A stretch of DNA of 64,000 bases, taken from the NCBI GenBank assembly GCA_023393455.1, contig JAEWLJ010000016.1, positions 1-64,000 on the forward strand, given 5' to 3'. Position numbers and translations under genes: made by a program. Origin of the DNA: Methanobacteriota archaeon (GTDB lineage: Archaea > Halobacteriota > Methanomicrobia > Methanomicrobiales > Methanoculleaceae). The notes under the pieces were generated by a model that made no database searches, was not told the origin of the DNA, and saw only the letters and a program-made list of their open reading frames with translations. Each line of letters starts with the position of its first letter. The stretch's first letter is position 1. Below, one piece after another: positions 24,296 through 32,387 of this stretch.

Positions 24296-24572
24296 GAGAG
24301 ATCTCTGTTGCGCAAGGGCAGAAACTTATCTCCCATGTAGCAGGCATCCGCCGCCAAAGCCGGTCGCAGGTGATCTCCGGGCAGATCCGGCAGTAGCGGT
24401 TCGACGGCGGCATACCGTCGCCGGTTTAGCCGCGGTAGATGTTCAGAACGATGAGCACCCATTGCGTCTCTACGCCTGCACGTAAACCGTGCAATCCCGG
24501 TCTCCTTCCCGGACCAAAATGACAACACTCATCTTCCTTCCCCCTCAACCTCACTACAGGTGAGAAAACCGG

Positions 24573-26996
24573 ATGTCCCCCGCCATCCTGTACCGCCAGT
24601 TGCCCGGAGAGGGTCTCGATGCATTCATCGCGGAGTTCCGGAAAGCCGCCGCTCGCGACCCGTTCGGCACCGTCTTCATTGTTCCGACCTCTCATCTTGC
24701 CCGGGATATCGTTCGCCGCCTCAGGGGAGAGGGTGCCCCGGTCGTCGCCGACACGGTCACGACCCTCTCCGGGTTCGCCCGGAAGGTCTTTCTCGATTAT
24801 GCGACGTCGGAGACGCTGATCTCCAGAGCCGAGTCCCGGCTCATCCTCGCCCGCCTCCTCGACACCGGCAGGTACCCGCTTCTTTCCGGCACCGGGGCGG
24901 TCGACGAACTCGCGACCCTCTTTGAAGCTATCCTCATGCGGAAGGTCAATTACCCGGCCGCTCTCGATGATCTCGCGACCGCCAGAGGTGTCGAGATCAC
25001 CCGCCTCTTTGATGCCTACCGCCGGTTCATCGACGAGCATGACCTCGTCGACGAGAGCACGCTCTTTGCCCGGGCGGTCCGGATGCTCTCCGACACGGGT
25101 TTGTTCCGGACAGTCTATATCTACGGCCTCTTCGAGCCGATGCCGCGGGTAGCCGGCAGTCATTACCACCGCCCCCCCCGGACGGTCTTCGTCTACGGCC
25201 TCTTCGAGCCGATGCCGCTCGAGCGCGACCTGCTTTGTACCCTGCGGGAATCTGCAGAGGAGTTTCATTACTCGATCCCTCATGCCAGAGATCCCGTGGT
25301 CTTCATCGATGACGGCGAGTGGTTGCTCCCGGGTACGGTCATCTCCGGGGATGCCCCGGACACCCGCCGCTCACGCCTCGCCACCCTCTTCTCCCGGTCT
25401 GAGCCTGCTGGCTGCGGAGGCTGCGTTCACCTCGCAGAACGGCGTGACCGTCTCGACGAGGTCCAGGCGATCGCGAAGGAGATCCGCGACCTGCTCGCCG
25501 CCGGCGCGCGGCCGGGCGAGATCGCGGTCGCGTTTCCCGACGTAGCATCGGCGCTTCCCTATGTGGAGGAGGTCTTCCCTGAGTTCGATGTCCCGTACAG
25601 CGCGTCCGAGGGCCAATCGCTCTCTTCATCCCCGTTCGTCAGAACGCTCTTTGCCGATCTCTCGAAACTTGATGGGCCGAAGACGATTGTCGAGCATATT
25701 GCTGCCTGTCGCCTGCTCCTCGAGCGGTGGCAGGCCCCGGCGATGCAGGAGGAGGGCGATCCCGCTCTCCACGAGGAGAGAGCACGGGTTCTCGGGGAGT
25801 TCTTTGATCTTCTCGCGTCGTTCGAACGCCTCGCCCGGGTGTTACCGGGAGAGAAGATGCCCGTTAAGGAGTTCTCCTCTCTCCTTGCGCAACTTGCCGC
25901 CGGAACCCGGACGGGCAGTCGGCAAAACGGCGACGGCGTCCGGGTGCTCGGTGTCCGGGAGGTTGCACACCTCTCCGTCTCCTACTTCTTTATCGGCAAT
26001 CTTGTCGAAGGCACGATGCCGCGAACGACCACCTCATCCCTGGTTGCCACCGATGCCGGGACCCGCTCTCCGGGGATGCAGTCGAGAGAGGATATCCTCC
26101 GGGAGGAGCGGTATTACTTCACCGCCGCCCTGCTCTCCGCGCGTTCCAGGGTCTACCTGAGTTACCCCGCGGCTGACGGCGCAACGTCGACGGTGCGCTC
26201 CGGGTTCGTGGATGCCGTCTGTGAAGCATTCTCCCCGGAGACATGGGGGAGCGGGGATAACCCGGACTCCGCGCTCGTGACAGCCCGGCGGACTGGTACA
26301 TCCATCGCACGGGGTGAACCCGCCATCGATCCCACGGCGAACCCCGGCGACGTGCAGGCGACCGCCTTGTTCTCTCCCCCGCTGCCGGACGATCTCCCCG
26401 CGGCGCCAGTCCAGCCGGGCATTCCCTCGAACGGAGAGAGGGGGCGGGTCTACTCGGTGAGCGAGATCGAGACGTACCTCCGCGGCCCGGCCGAGTCCCG
26501 GCTGCGGGGTCTCACCGCCAAAGATGTGATGACCCGGGGTCTCGCCGTCCACGAGGTCTTCCGCGGCCGCGATCCTGCTGCGGTGCTACGGCGGCACGGG
26601 CTGGACCCCACCCGGGCTCCGGAGTACCGGGAACTCTATACCCGGTTCCTCTCCTCCCCCCTGATGCGGGGGATCGTCCGCGACCACCGCGAGGTGCCGT
26701 TTCTGGTGCGGGTGAACGGGATCGCGTTCAAGGGGGTCATCGACCGGCTGGTGCAGCGGCTGAACGGCACCTGGATACTCATCGTCTACAAGACCGGGAC
26801 GCCAGGGGACGCCGGGAATTATGCGGTCCAGATGACGATCTACCGTCATGCCGCCGCCCAGGTCCTCGGGAGTCCGGTCAAGCCCTACCTCTACTTCATT
26901 GATGCCGACCGCTGGGCGGAGATCGAGATGGACGAGGAGCGAGTCTTCGCCGAGATCGGGGGGGCGGTCACGGGGATTGAAGAGGGGAGCCGCTGA
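24573..26996 (+). CDS. AddB/RecB-like exonuclease-helicase protein with altered nuclease motif
   Basis: 807 residues. The N-terminal part resembles the inactive helicase of AddB-type proteins (GTVFIVPTSHLARDIVRRL; VADTVTTLSGFARKVF). The C-terminal part (about 620-800) is a PD-(D/E)xK nuclease: H in LAVHEVFRG, D in FKGVIDRL, K in YKTG, and QMTIYRHAAAQ. The residue before YKTG is V where Asp is expected (DYKTG), so nuclease activity is doubtful. Residues near 180-215 hold a duplicated YGLFEPMP segment. No iron-sulfur cysteines or AddA-type partner are seen nearby. A role in double-strand break processing is inferred from the family. Confidence 0.8.
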   Translation: MSPAILYRQLPGEGLDAFIAEFRKAAARDPFGTVFIVPTSHLARDIVRRLRGEGAPVVADTVTTLSGFARKVFLDYATSETLISRAESRLILARLLDTGRYPLLSGTGAVDELATLFEAILMRKVNYPAALDDLATARGVEITRLFDAYRRFIDEHDLVDESTLFARAVRMLSDTGLFRTVYIYGLFEPMPRVAGSHYHRPPRTVFVYGLFEPMPLERDLLCTLRESAEEFHYSIPHARDPVVFIDDGEWLLPGTVISGDAPDTRRSRLATLFSRSEPAGCGGCVHLAERRDRLDEVQAIAKEIRDLLAAGARPGEIAVAFPDVASALPYVEEVFPEFDVPYSASEGQSLSSSPFVRTLFADLSKLDGPKTIVEHIAACRLLLERWQAPAMQEEGDPALHEERARVLGEFFDLLASFERLARVLPGEKMPVKEFSSLLAQLAAGTRTGSRQNGDGVRVLGVREVAHLSVSYFFIGNLVEGTMPRTTTSSLVATDAGTRSPGMQSREDILREERYYFTAALLSARSRVYLSYPAADGATSTVRSGFVDAVCEAFSPETWGSGDNPDSALVTARRTGTSIARGEPAIDPTANPGDVQATALFSPPLPDDLPAAPVQPGIPSNGERGRVYSVSEIETYLRGPAESRLRGLTAKDVMTRGLAVHEVFRGRDPAAVLRRHGLDPTRAPEYRELYTRFLSSPLMRGIVRDHREVPFLVRVNGIAFKGVIDRLVQRLNGTWILIVYKTGTPGDAGNYAVQMTIYRHAAAQVLGSPVKPYLYFIDADRWAEIEMDEERVFAEIGGAVTGIEEGSR

Positions 26997-27128
26997 CAGC
27001 AGGGGTGCAGCGATATGCGGCGGTTCCGCCCCTTGTCCGATTGCACGGGGGGCGAGGCCTCGCGACCTGAGCGAACCACGCCATAGGCACCCCTATCTAT
27101 GGCCTTCCGGTTCGCCGGGGCCTGCCGC

Positions 27129-27290
27129 TCAGTCATAGAGACCGATCGCCAGGTAGTCGTCGTCCGAGAGTTCATCCCAGAGTTCGAGGACGACCGAGCC
27201 ATCGTCCAGGACGTCGCCCGGGATGACCCAGTCGGAATCGACTTCCCTGACCTCTTTTACCCCGTCCGGGGTTCGGACAAGCACTCTCAT
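27129..27290 (-). CDS. Tiny acidic protein, paralogue of the one at 63.6 kb
   Basis: 53 residues beginning MRVLVRTPDGVKEVREVDSD, then WVIPGDVLDDGSVVLELWDE and an acidic tail. It resembles the product at 63620-63790 in a short-strand start with DG, an E-R-E segment, then GD-(I/V)-L-(E/D)-DG-(A/S)-VV-hydrophobic. Codon use fits a real gene. The family is not recognised. The gene is just upstream, on the opposite strand, of the peroxiredoxin gene. Confidence 0.65.
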   Translation of the reverse strand: MRVLVRTPDGVKEVREVDSDWVIPGDVLDDGSVVLELWDELSDDDYLAIGLYD

Positions 27291-27534
27291 CGCGGTATCC
27301 CTCGATATGGCCGGGCATCAGGTCCGGTCATACTGCCGGCCTTACCAGGGAATGATCCCCGTCGGGCAAAAAGGTTCCCCGTCGTGCAGCGGCGTCCCGG
27401 GTGTTCGCCAGACTCCCTCCGTTCGGGGCCAGGTATGGCCAGGATTTTTATGATATGAGATCTGCTCCCTTGCCGGAATCGTGCCGCATCCCCGTTCCGG
27501 CACGCTTTTATCCTCATCGGTGCCAGCCTCCGGC

Positions 27535-28014
27535 ATGAGCGAACTCTCGGCGGGCATGCCGGCACCCGACTTTTGCCTCCCGGACGCGGACGACGAGACT
27601 GTCTGCCTCGCGGAGCTGCGGGGTGCCTATGTGGTCGTCTACTTTTACCCGAAGGACAACACATCAGGCTGCACCCTCGAGGCCCGGTCATTCTCCGATG
27701 CGATGGAGGCGTTCTCCCGCCTGAACACCCCGGTCTTCGGGATCAGCCCGGACTCGACGAAGAGTCACAGGCGGTTCGCCGAGAAACAGAACCTATCCGT
27801 CCGTCTCCTCTCGGACCCCGACCACCGGGTGATCGAGGCCTACGGCGCCTGGATCCCGAAGAAACTCTACGGAAAAGAGTACATGGGGGTCGAGCGGAGC
27901 ACCTTTATCGTCGACCCCGAAGGGAAGGTTGCTGCCGTCTGGCGGAAGGTGAAGGTGAAAGGGCATGCGGATGAGGTCCTGGCGAAGCTCGAGAGCCTCA
28001 CCGCCGGAGTCTGA
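27535..28014 (+). CDS. bcp: Peroxiredoxin, BCP/PrxQ type
   Basis: 159 residues. The thioredoxin fold carries the peroxidatic Cys in YFYPKDNTSGCTLEA (about 46). GISPDSTKSHRRFAEKQNL (about 72) and the late FIVDPEGKVAAVWRKV strand are also present. There is no obvious resolving Cys at the usual +5 position (LEARS), so an intermolecular or thiol-partner mechanism is likely. It reduces hydrogen peroxide and organic peroxides. A TATA-like CTTTTATCC lies 23-30 bases before the ATG, suggesting a leaderless mRNA. Its 3' end overlaps the convergent gene by 17 bases. Confidence 0.93.
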   Translation: MSELSAGMPAPDFCLPDADDETVCLAELRGAYVVVYFYPKDNTSGCTLEARSFSDAMEAFSRLNTPVFGISPDSTKSHRRFAEKQNLSVRLLSDPDHRVIEAYGAWIPKKLYGKEYMGVERSTFIVDPEGKVAAVWRKVKVKGHADEVLAKLESLTAGV

Positions 28015-28681
28015 TTGGTCGTCCTCCCTGTTCGGGGCAGGCGAGTTCGCAGGCGCGGCAGTGGTCGATCCGGCCTCTCCCTGTTGTCTTGTCAGCGTCC
28101 ATCCGCGCCATGCACCGTTCCCGGCTGTATCTCCCGGAGGAGAAGGCGTCCATCGGGCAGACACGGGTGCAGACCTCATTGCAGCCGGCGCAGGGGTCTT
28201 CTCCTCCTGCGAGACCCGCGTCCGGGCAGTCCAGATCGGCCCAGATCGCCCGGAACCGGACTCTCGGCCCGTAGCCCGGGACAAGGACGAGATTGTTCCT
28301 CCCCATCCGCCCTATCCCCGCTAGAGAGGCCGCATCTTTGAGGTAGATCCCGCCGTCATCGATCCGGTAAGGGATGAGGCGGGCCCGGAGTCCGTACTCG
28401 TCCTGCAGCCAGCGGACGAGACCCTTTCCAATCTCTCCGAGTATCCGGTCGCCGGGCGTCCCCCGGCCCGCCTCCCAGAGGTCGAGTTCGGGATGCCCGG
28501 GGTCGTGATGGAGGCCGAGGACGATGTAAGTCCCCCGGTCTTCCTCTGATCCCGGACGTTTTTCCGCGACCGTCGAGGGACAGTTGATGAGTTCTTTTGC
28601 CGCCACGGCACCTGCTACGTCCGTCCCGAGTTCACGGGCCTTTCGGATGGCCGCTCGGATGATCTCGCGGTCGTCGGGCAT
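27998..28681 (-). CDS. QueG-like double [4Fe-4S] protein
   Basis: 227 residues. The C-terminal half has two cluster-binding sets, CAGCNEVCTRVCP (about 163) and C-M-A-R... CRACELACP (about 190-215). The N-terminal half (GIGRMGRNNLVLVPGYGPRV, about 125) matches the cobalamin-binding-type region of epoxyqueuosine reductase relatives (COG1600). It is shorter than true QueG (about 350-380), so a tRNA queuosine role is unlikely. Function in electron transfer is unresolved. Confidence 0.75.
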   Translation of the reverse strand: MPDDREIIRAAIRKARELGTDVAGAVAAKELINCPSTVAEKRPGSEEDRGTYIVLGLHHDPGHPELDLWEAGRGTPGDRILGEIGKGLVRWLQDEYGLRARLIPYRIDDGGIYLKDAASLAGIGRMGRNNLVLVPGYGPRVRFRAIWADLDCPDAGLAGGEDPCAGCNEVCTRVCPMDAFSSGRYSRERCMARMDADKTTGRGRIDHCRACELACPEQGGRPIRLRR

Positions 28682-29011
28682 GATCGGGGTATGGTTCCGT
28701 GAGGTAAAGAGCGATCCGGTGGTGCCCCCGTCGGAGCCGGGCGGTGGATTGTGCAGACGCTGTCTGCTCGACCGGTGGAGCGCCAAATTCACAGCGCTGG
28801 AAAGCGATCGATACGGGAGAAAAAGATGAATCCCGATGATCGGAGAAGAACCGGGAGGGAGGAATACGTCGCGGATCGCGGGCCTTCACACCGCCTCCAC
28901 CCCCTGCGTGATTTGGCCGCTCCTTGTTCCACCGGCCCGTTCGATATCGCACCGTAGCGCTCTGAAAGCCCCACTCCGGTTTCTCGACCTGCCGGTACGA
29001 CTCCGGGAACG
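28682..29011. other. Intergenic region without recognised features
   Basis: 330 bases. Long open frames exist here but read as shadow or Ser/Arg-rich text. No tRNA-like fold, repeat or strong TATA box was found. Confidence 0.4.
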
Positions 29012-29485
29012 CTACAACCCCAGGTCGGAGAGCCCGGGATGATCGTCGGGGCGCCGCCCCAGCGGCCAGCGATACTTCCGCTCCTCCTCTTTGATCGGCA
29101 GGTCGTTGATGCTGGCATAGCGGCGGCACATCAGGCCCTGCTGGTCGAACTCCCAGTTCTCGTTCCCGTAGGAGCGGAACCAATTCCTCGAATCGTCGTG
29201 CCACTCGTATGCGAACCGGACCGCGATACGCGCCTCGTGAAACGCCCAGACCTCTTTTATCAGGCGGTAATCGAGCTCTTTCGCCCACTTCCGCTGCAGA
29301 AACTCGACGATCTCCTCGCGGCCGGTCACGAACTCTGCCCGGTTGCGCCAGACGCTATCGACGCTGTATGCGAGCGAAACCCTCGCCGGGTCCCGGGAGT
29401 TCCAGGCATCTTCAGCCATACGAACTTTCTGTGCTGCCGTTTCGTACGTGAACGGCGGCAGCGGGGGACGACTCTCCTCAGTCAT
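29012..29485 (-). CDS. DUF1348 / NTF2-like family protein
   Basis: 157 residues. NTF2-like fold with DUF1348 signatures: KVRMAEDAWNSRDPARVSLAYS, DSVWRNRAEFVTGREEI, RFAYEWHDDSRNWFRSYGNENWEF, and the C-terminal DLPIKEEERKYRWPLGRRP. The family is widespread in bacteria and not assigned an activity. GAGAGG lies nine bases upstream of ATG 29485. Its bacterial distribution makes horizontal gain plausible, although codon use is local. Confidence 0.88.
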   Translation of the reverse strand: MTEESRPPLPPFTYETAAQKVRMAEDAWNSRDPARVSLAYSVDSVWRNRAEFVTGREEIVEFLQRKWAKELDYRLIKEVWAFHEARIAVRFAYEWHDDSRNWFRSYGNENWEFDQQGLMCRRYASINDLPIKEEERKYRWPLGRRPDDHPGLSDLGL

Positions 29486-29626
29486 GCGGGTATTCCTCTC
29501 CGCGGTGCTGATAAAGGTATGGTAGCGGCAGGATCGCTATATTCATGAATCCCGGGCGATCGAATCAGGTCCAGGATGACTGATCGAAGGTACCCCGACC
29601 CTAAAAGCAGCCCGAAAAGATCGAAT

Positions 29627-29640
29627 ACAAAATCAAAAAG
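29627..29640 (-). terminator. T-rich terminator after tRNA-Arg
   Basis: On the transcribed strand the bases directly after the discriminator are CTTTTTGATTTTG, a double T tract typical of archaeal tRNA termination. Confidence 0.5.
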
Positions 29641-29712
29641 CGCCCCGGCCGGGATTTGAACCCGGGTCAAAAGCTCCGCAGGCTTCTAGGATATCCACTA
29701 CCCTACCGGGAC
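29641..29712 (-). tRNA. tRNA-Arg (GCG anticodon)
   Basis: The reverse strand folds as a 72-base tRNA. Acceptor GUCCCGG pairs with CCGGGGC (one G-U) and the discriminator is G. The anticodon stem GAAGC/GCUUU carries loop CUGCGGA, so the anticodon is GCG (reads CGC/CGU). The T arm is CCGGG-UUCAAAU-CCCGG. No intron and no encoded CCA are seen. Confidence 0.93.
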
Positions 29713-29849
29713 ACGAGAATAAGTGCCTTTCCCCTAACAACTAGGTTCTCCAGGTTAAAAAGGATTGCTCACCAGGCGGTGAGAACGCCATGGCAATGAC
29801 AGAAGATGCCGGGATCCGGCTGGCAACACCCGTTCAACGATCTGCCCTG

Positions 29850-29866
29850 GGGGGCTATACGCCCCC
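29850..29866 (-). terminator. Hairpin overlapping the lipoprotein stop codon
   Basis: GGGGGC-TATAC-GCCCCC is a perfect six-base-pair hairpin spanning the end of the lipoprotein gene. It has no T tract after it, so it may act as an mRNA 3'-end stabiliser rather than a terminator. Confidence 0.4.
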
Positions 29867-30487
29867 TGCGCGCATCGTTACATGCACCTTTGCTTCGTTC
29901 CCGGCGAGTTCGATCAGGTAATCCCCGAACTTGCCCAGGTAGATCCGGTTATCGGTCGCCGTGCCGAAACCTTTCCCAAACCCGTCCTCGGCCACGATCT
30001 TGCCGGACTCTCGCTCCCTGACCGTCACCGTAAACCATGAATCCTCGCTCGGATACTCCTGCGTGACGACTATATCCTTTTTGCTGCCGTAATCGCTTGT
30101 AGTATGCTTCTTCCGCGTGACCATCTTCGGCTCCACGTCGAACTCGATGATGAGCGGGGGTGCGGTCAGGTTGAAGGAGTAGGCGTCTCTCGGGTGAGCG
30201 GGACTGAACTCGATTGTTTTGTTGAAAAGCGTCACGTAGGGGTCCTGCGTCGGCGGGACCTCTGTCGGTCTACTTAGCGTGGGGCCGGCCATAGTGCTTG
30301 TTGCAGTCGGATATGGGGTTGCCGGGGTCAGGTATCCGGGATCGTCATCCTCTCCGCCCGTCTCTTCCGGTGAAAGGCTCCCGGACCAGCCGGGATCGCT
30401 ACCCGCCGGCATCTCTGCGCACCCGGCGGATGCGAGAACCAGGATCATCACCGCAGCTGCAAAGAGCGACTTATACACCTTGCTCAT
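29855..30487 (-). CDS. Predicted surface lipoprotein
   Basis: 210 residues. A signal peptide ends in a lipobox (VLASAGCAEM, Cys about 23). A Pro/Thr/Ser-rich linker (about 25-80) follows, then a compact beta-rich domain (about 85-205) with YSFNLTAPPLIIEFDVEPKM and NRIYLGKFGDYLIELAG. It is probably lipid-anchored outside the cell and of unknown role. The TATA box on this strand is near 30502-30512 (ACATATATATC), leaving a short leader. Confidence 0.75.
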   Translation of the reverse strand: MSKVYKSLFAAAVMILVLASAGCAEMPAGSDPGWSGSLSPEETGGEDDDPGYLTPATPYPTATSTMAGPTLSRPTEVPPTQDPYVTLFNKTIEFSPAHPRDAYSFNLTAPPLIIEFDVEPKMVTRKKHTTSDYGSKKDIVVTQEYPSEDSWFTVTVRERESGKIVAEDGFGKGFGTATDNRIYLGKFGDYLIELAGNEAKVHVTMRAGGV

Positions 30488-30842
30488 CGTAGAGGGATTA
30501 TCCAGGGGGATATATATGTTTTTATGCTTGAATTCCCGGTGAAATATTATCTACGGTCGATATGGATTCGAGCTGGGTACTATAACCCGGACCCCGGCCG
30601 GATTAGGGATTATGTCAGCCCGGCCTCCAAAGGAACAGACTCAAAGAGGGTGGTCGTGCTAATTTTAGGGGAGTTTGCCGGCAAAAAATGGTATATCCGC
30701 CAAAATGCGTCTGCTCCATTCTGGATACTACATGTAGAAACGGATGCAGCATGCAGTAATCGATGTGAAAATCTTTACCAGCCCCTGGACCCGTTTGCGA
30801 ATCAATCCAGTAACGTATATCAGCGCACAAGGCCAACGGTTG
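30488..30842. promoter_or_regulatory. Divergent promoter region, lipoprotein / glycosyltransferase
   Basis: 355 bases, AT-rich. TATA of the lipoprotein gene is near 30502-30512. AACGTATATCAGC (30811-30823) lies about 25-30 bases before ATG 30843 and is the likely promoter of the glycosyltransferase pair. The open frames inside read as spurious. Confidence 0.5.
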
Positions 30843-32375
30843 ATGATAACGATGGGCAAAAATCAGGGGAAACAGAACAAACGCAAAGCAGACGTGCACG
30901 ATAACGAAAGAGATCTTGATTCCGGCGTTTCCACTTCGGCACGCCCGGGTGCATCCCCGTTCGATACGATCGCGACGTCCATCAAAACCAGCAGGTACGT
31001 TCAGGCCCTCCTCGGGCTGACCATCATAGGTTTTCTCCTCCGATTTTACAACCTCGCCGGAAACTCGCTCTGGCTCGACGAGGCCTCGACCCTCTCGTTT
31101 GCCCGGCAGTCGCTCCTCGGCATCTGGGAGAGCACTGCGGGCGGAGAGTTCAACCCGCCGCTCTTCTACTGGCTGGAGCACGGGATGCTCGTCTTCGGGG
31201 AGAGCGAGTTCGTGCTCCGGTTCCTCCCCGCGCTCCTCGGCGTCCTGACGATCCCGGTCGTATACTATATCGGCTCCGAGTTCCGGGACAGAAACGTCGG
31301 GCTCATCGCCGCCGCCCTCCTCGCGTTCTCACCCTTTCACATCTACTACTCCCAGGATGCCCGGGCATACGCCCCGATGCTCTTCTTCTTCTCCCTCGCG
31401 CTGCTCTTCTACGTGCGGGCGAGCAGATCGAACGAGACCCGTTCCTGGGCTCTCTTCGGCCTCTTCTCCGCAGTCGCCTTCTGGATGCACTTCTACGCCG
31501 TCGTGCCGGTCGCCGTCCTCGTTCTCCATGCCCTGGTCGCCCGAGCCGGGGAGATCCGGCGTGACCCACGGAGCGCGAGAAACCTGGCTATCGGGCTTGG
31601 TGCCTTCATCGTTGCCGCCCTCCCTCTCCTCATCGTCACCATCGGCCTCTTCCTTATTCGGACTTCGTCCGCTCCAACCTATGGTATCCAGGGGACCGAC
31701 GTCGTTTACCAGACGCTTCAGCAGTTATCGGGATTCAGCGATATCATCCTGGTACCGTTCATCATTCTCTTCCTGGTGGGCGTCATCCTCACCTGGCGCG
31801 AGGATCGGAACGGAGCGCTCCTCCTCGTCTTCATGATGGTCCTCCCGCTGGCGGCGAGCCTCATCCTCTCCTCACGGATGCCGATGATCCCGCGTTACCT
31901 CATCTACCTCCTCCCGGTCTACTTCATCGGGATTGCGTCGGCGTATCCTGGACTCCATGCCCTCGTCAAGGACCGGAGAGCGGTCTACCTTGCTATTGCA
32001 GCGGCATTTCTCGTCAGCGCCCCCTTCCTTGCCACCTACTACACGACGCCGCAGAAGAACGACTGGCGGGGATTCTCCGCGGACTTAAGCGGGGTGACGG
32101 AAGAGAGTGATCTCGTCGTCGTGCTGCCGCCCTACATGGCGCAACCGCTCGACTATTATTACCGCAACGCGACCGACGGAACCCTCGAACTCGGGGCGAA
32201 TACCGGAGAAGATCTTGAGACGATCCGGGAGCAGTATCCAGACCGTCGTGCGTTCTACATCGTGACCACCGACATCCTCGCCGTGGACCCAACCGGGGAT
32301 GCGCTGGTCTGGCTTGATAAGAATACAGAGTTCGCCGGGCAGCGCATGGGGATCTACCTCTTTGTGTTGGCTTAA
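30843..32375 (+). CDS. GT39/ArnT-like membrane glycosyltransferase
   Basis: 510 residues, about ten membrane helices. The first outside loop carries NLAGNSLWLDEASTLSFARQS (conserved Asp-Glu), and YYSQDARAYAPMLFFFSLAL (about 170) is typical of the family. The C-terminal soluble part (about 410-510) faces outward. GT39/ArnT-type enzymes move a sugar from a polyprenyl phosphate to protein or lipid. The start is ATG 30843 or 30852. The next gene makes a polyprenyl-phosphate sugar synthase, so donor and transferase are adjacent. The TAA stop is in the same frame as that gene. Confidence 0.85.
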   Translation: MITMGKNQGKQNKRKADVHDNERDLDSGVSTSARPGASPFDTIATSIKTSRYVQALLGLTIIGFLLRFYNLAGNSLWLDEASTLSFARQSLLGIWESTAGGEFNPPLFYWLEHGMLVFGESEFVLRFLPALLGVLTIPVVYYIGSEFRDRNVGLIAAALLAFSPFHIYYSQDARAYAPMLFFFSLALLFYVRASRSNETRSWALFGLFSAVAFWMHFYAVVPVAVLVLHALVARAGEIRRDPRSARNLAIGLGAFIVAALPLLIVTIGLFLIRTSSAPTYGIQGTDVVYQTLQQLSGFSDIILVPFIILFLVGVILTWREDRNGALLLVFMMVLPLAASLILSSRMPMIPRYLIYLLPVYFIGIASAYPGLHALVKDRRAVYLAIAAAFLVSAPFLATYYTTPQKNDWRGFSADLSGVTEESDLVVVLPPYMAQPLDYYYRNATDGTLELGANTGEDLETIREQYPDRRAFYIVTTDILAVDPTGDALVWLDKNTEFAGQRMGIYLFVLA

Positions 32376-32387
32376 GGGGGAATTGCA

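Noticed and set aside
24296..24572. Small gene in the spacer before the AddB-like gene
   Set aside because: Frames are Arg-rich and lack a start signal; treated as promoter DNA.
30524..30904. 126-residue plus-strand frame before the glycosyltransferase
   Set aside because: No protein-like pattern, and it would overlap the glycosyltransferase start and promoter.
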